64,000 bases of DNA from Rhodothermia bacterium (GTDB taxonomy: Bacteria; Bacteroidota; Rhodothermia; Rhodothermales; UBA2364). Positions 62,660 to 64,000 of the stretch are shown here, piece after piece (the first letter of the stretch is position 1; each line of letters starts with the position of its first letter). The position numbers and the translations under genes were made by a program. The notes beneath the pieces were generated by a model. The model did no database searches. It saw only the letters and a program-made list of their open reading frames with translations, and had not been told where the DNA came from. The stretch lies in contig JAFLBZ010000001.1 in assembly GCA_017303715.1 (NCBI GenBank), positions 186,001 through 250,000 on the forward strand, read 5' to 3'.

Positions 62660-64000
62660 TTAATTGCTGATAAACACCCAATCAAAGTTCTGGTCTTGCA
62701 CTTTAAACACCAAATTGTATTGCAAATCAAAGGCAAATAGCCGGAACAAACGCATACGAAGCCCCAAACCTAATCCAAAACCGGTGTGGCGATGACTCAT
62801 TGATGTAGTGTTGATCACCGAGTTCGCAAATGCAGTCGCATACAACACATCCGCATGAACTGGCAACGTCATCATGCCTCGGTCAATGTACCAAACGGGC
62901 GTTAGGTAATCCGCCCCGATACGCAAAAAGTGCCGACCTTCGGGCGTTTTGGGGTAGCCAATAATCCGAAGTGCCTCCAAGCCATGTTCTCCAGATTCAT
63001 TAAAAGCGGCATAAGCAACCGAAATTTTACCGCTTCGGTTACGCTCTTTTCCATAGCCGATATAACGATCCGCAGAAAGAGCATATGAAAGCAAGCCTTT
63101 TTCCTCGCCTGTAGATTTATCCAAAGCGCCATTTAGGTTGAGTATCGTTCCCGTATTTGGACGTAAATCTCGGATATTGGCTTGGGCCTTGTGAATAACA
63201 GACAAGCCACCTGCTACTCCCGTATTGCCCGTATAGGCTGCATCAGACTTCAAGGGGCGAAGACCTCTTCTAAATCCAGCAAGAGCCAAATCTGCTTGTA
63301 CCGGAAAAACACCACTTTTACGAATGAGCGGTTTCTTTAGGCTCAGTCCCAAGCCCACTTCCTCCATGTTGTCACCTTTACGATTCACAGGCCGATTAAA
63401 GAGCGTAAACTCCGGCAAGAAGGGTAAACGGGCCGTACTAAGGGATACGCTTCCCCATAACTTTTTATCATACACATAACCAGTGATGTTGCTCTTAAAA
63501 CGCTGTAAAACATCAACCGATGAATATGAAATGCCATAACCATTTTTGTCTTCGATAGGAGAAACCGCAAAAGGCAGAAAGTATGATCGCAAATTTTTAA
63601 GCGGTTTATAGCTTACCTCCGTTCCACCTTCATATGGTCTAATGGGCATTTTTTGCAAGGTAGAGGCCCAGTCTTTCGTCAAGCCACGTTTCCCAAAACC
63701 ATTTACCGGAACGAACTTTTCGGGATTGAAGGGCAAGATGCCAATGCTTTCCCTTTCACGGCCATACCAGACAAAAGCGACCTGCCCGCCATCGGGCGAT
63801 AAAGAAGCCTCGTATGCCCCATAGGGCGCATTCGTCACCCGGAAGCGTTCGTTGGTGGTAATGTCCCAAGCATACACATTTGGCACACCCGTAGAATCCG
63901 CTGTGAACAACATCCACCGTCCATCGCGGCTCCAAGCAGGGTCGAATACCGAGCCACTTTCAGGCAATATAACAGGTTCATACGTGCAATTTTCTGAACG
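62660..64000 (-). CDS. PD40 beta-propeller / outer-membrane barrel-like protein, partial (5' cut by window edge)
   Basis: The minus-strand frame is open to the window edge, so the N-terminus is outside. The first visible part is a WD40-like PD40 propeller (VFDPAWSRDGRWMLFTADS, YEASLSPDGGQVAFVWYG), as in TolB-related proteins. The rest looks like an outer-membrane barrel of alternating strands (GLGLSLKKPLIRKSGVFPV, GFGLGLGLRMRLFRLFAFDL) ending FDWVFISN. The TTG that could serve as a start at 63967 lies inside the open frame and is not the real start. A periplasmic propeller joined to a barrel suggests an outer-membrane receptor or insertion factor; the function is unknown. Confidence 0.8.
   Translation of the reverse strand, partial: RSENCTYEPVILPESGSVFDPAWSRDGRWMLFTADSTGVPNVYAWDITTNERFRVTNAPYGAYEASLSPDGGQVAFVWYGRERESIGILPFNPEKFVPVNGFGKRGLTKDWASTLQKMPIRPYEGGTEVSYKPLKNLRSYFLPFAVSPIEDKNGYGISYSSVDVLQRFKSNITGYVYDKKLWGSVSLSTARLPFLPEFTLFNRPVNRKGDNMEEVGLGLSLKKPLIRKSGVFPVQADLALAGFRRGLRPLKSDAAYTGNTGVAGGLSVIHKAQANIRDLRPNTGTILNLNGALDKSTGEEKGLLSYALSADRYIGYGKERNRSGKISVAYAAFNESGEHGLEALRIIGYPKTPEGRHFLRIGADYLTPVWYIDRGMMTLPVHADVLYATAFANSVINTTSMSHRHTGFGLGLGLRMRLFRLFAFDLQYNLVFKVQDQNFDWVFISN

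Noticed and set aside
1-64000. A CRISPR array or a riboswitch
   Set aside because: I saw no regularly spaced direct repeats, and no leader matched a riboswitch consensus on reading.

Overview
The window looks like a chromosomal segment of a non-photosynthetic member of the Bacteroidota/Rhodothermota lineage. Evidence: a SusC/SusD pair, TonB-dependent receptors, two proteins ending in type A T9SS C-terminal sorting domains, an ECF sigma factor followed by a Ser/Thr kinase with TPRs, a YpdA-type bacillithiol disulfide reductase, and a tRNA promoter candidate of the Bacteroidota type (TTTG, 20 nt, TA-rich -7). The exact taxon cannot be fixed from sequence reading alone.

Layout. 1-8.2 kb: the 3' end of an aldehyde dehydrogenase, a TPR protein, a bacterial PH-domain protein, a SusC/SusD uptake operon and a stand-alone HAS-barrel protein. 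8.3-19.6 kb: a TonB-type receptor, flavodoxin, a T9SS-exported subtilase, a stand-alone glycogen-binding (CBM48-like) domain, a UbiA-family phosphoribosyltransferase-like enzyme, a CDF transporter, NrnA, a LACTB-like serine hydrolase and a lipoprotein. 19.9-24.8 kb: a large secreted protein of unknown family, then a tight operon of a Tat-exported PLP enzyme, a lipoprotein RidA and a VOC protein. 24.9-34.1 kb: a GntR regulator, tRNA-Arg(ACG), tadA (whose enzyme edits that tRNA), ypdA, a seven-haem cytochrome fused to TPRs, and a 1349-residue surface protein (LRR, Ig-like, DUF11, sorting domain).

34.2-41.5 kb is a minus-strand VgrG island: VgrG, a small spike-like protein, a 111-residue orphan, two DUF2169 proteins and two paralogous PAAR-like proteins. 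No secretion-apparatus genes are in view. Behind it (41.6-42.2 kb) lie remnants of an IS5-type transposase and of an Rpn/PD-(D/E)XK transposase.

42.2-58.0 kb is the most unusual part: a three-gene operon of an outer-membrane barrel-like protein, a secreted giant of about 4005 residues, and a five-Fn3-domain secreted protein. The giant has an internal duplication and all its visible cysteines lie in local pairs. An ECF sigma factor and a membrane Ser/Thr kinase with TPRs are transcribed divergently from this operon and may control it. I recognise no described system with this composition, and it is my main candidate for something new. The window closes with a cytochrome P460-like lipoprotein, a repeat-bearing intergenic region and a partial beta-propeller/barrel gene.
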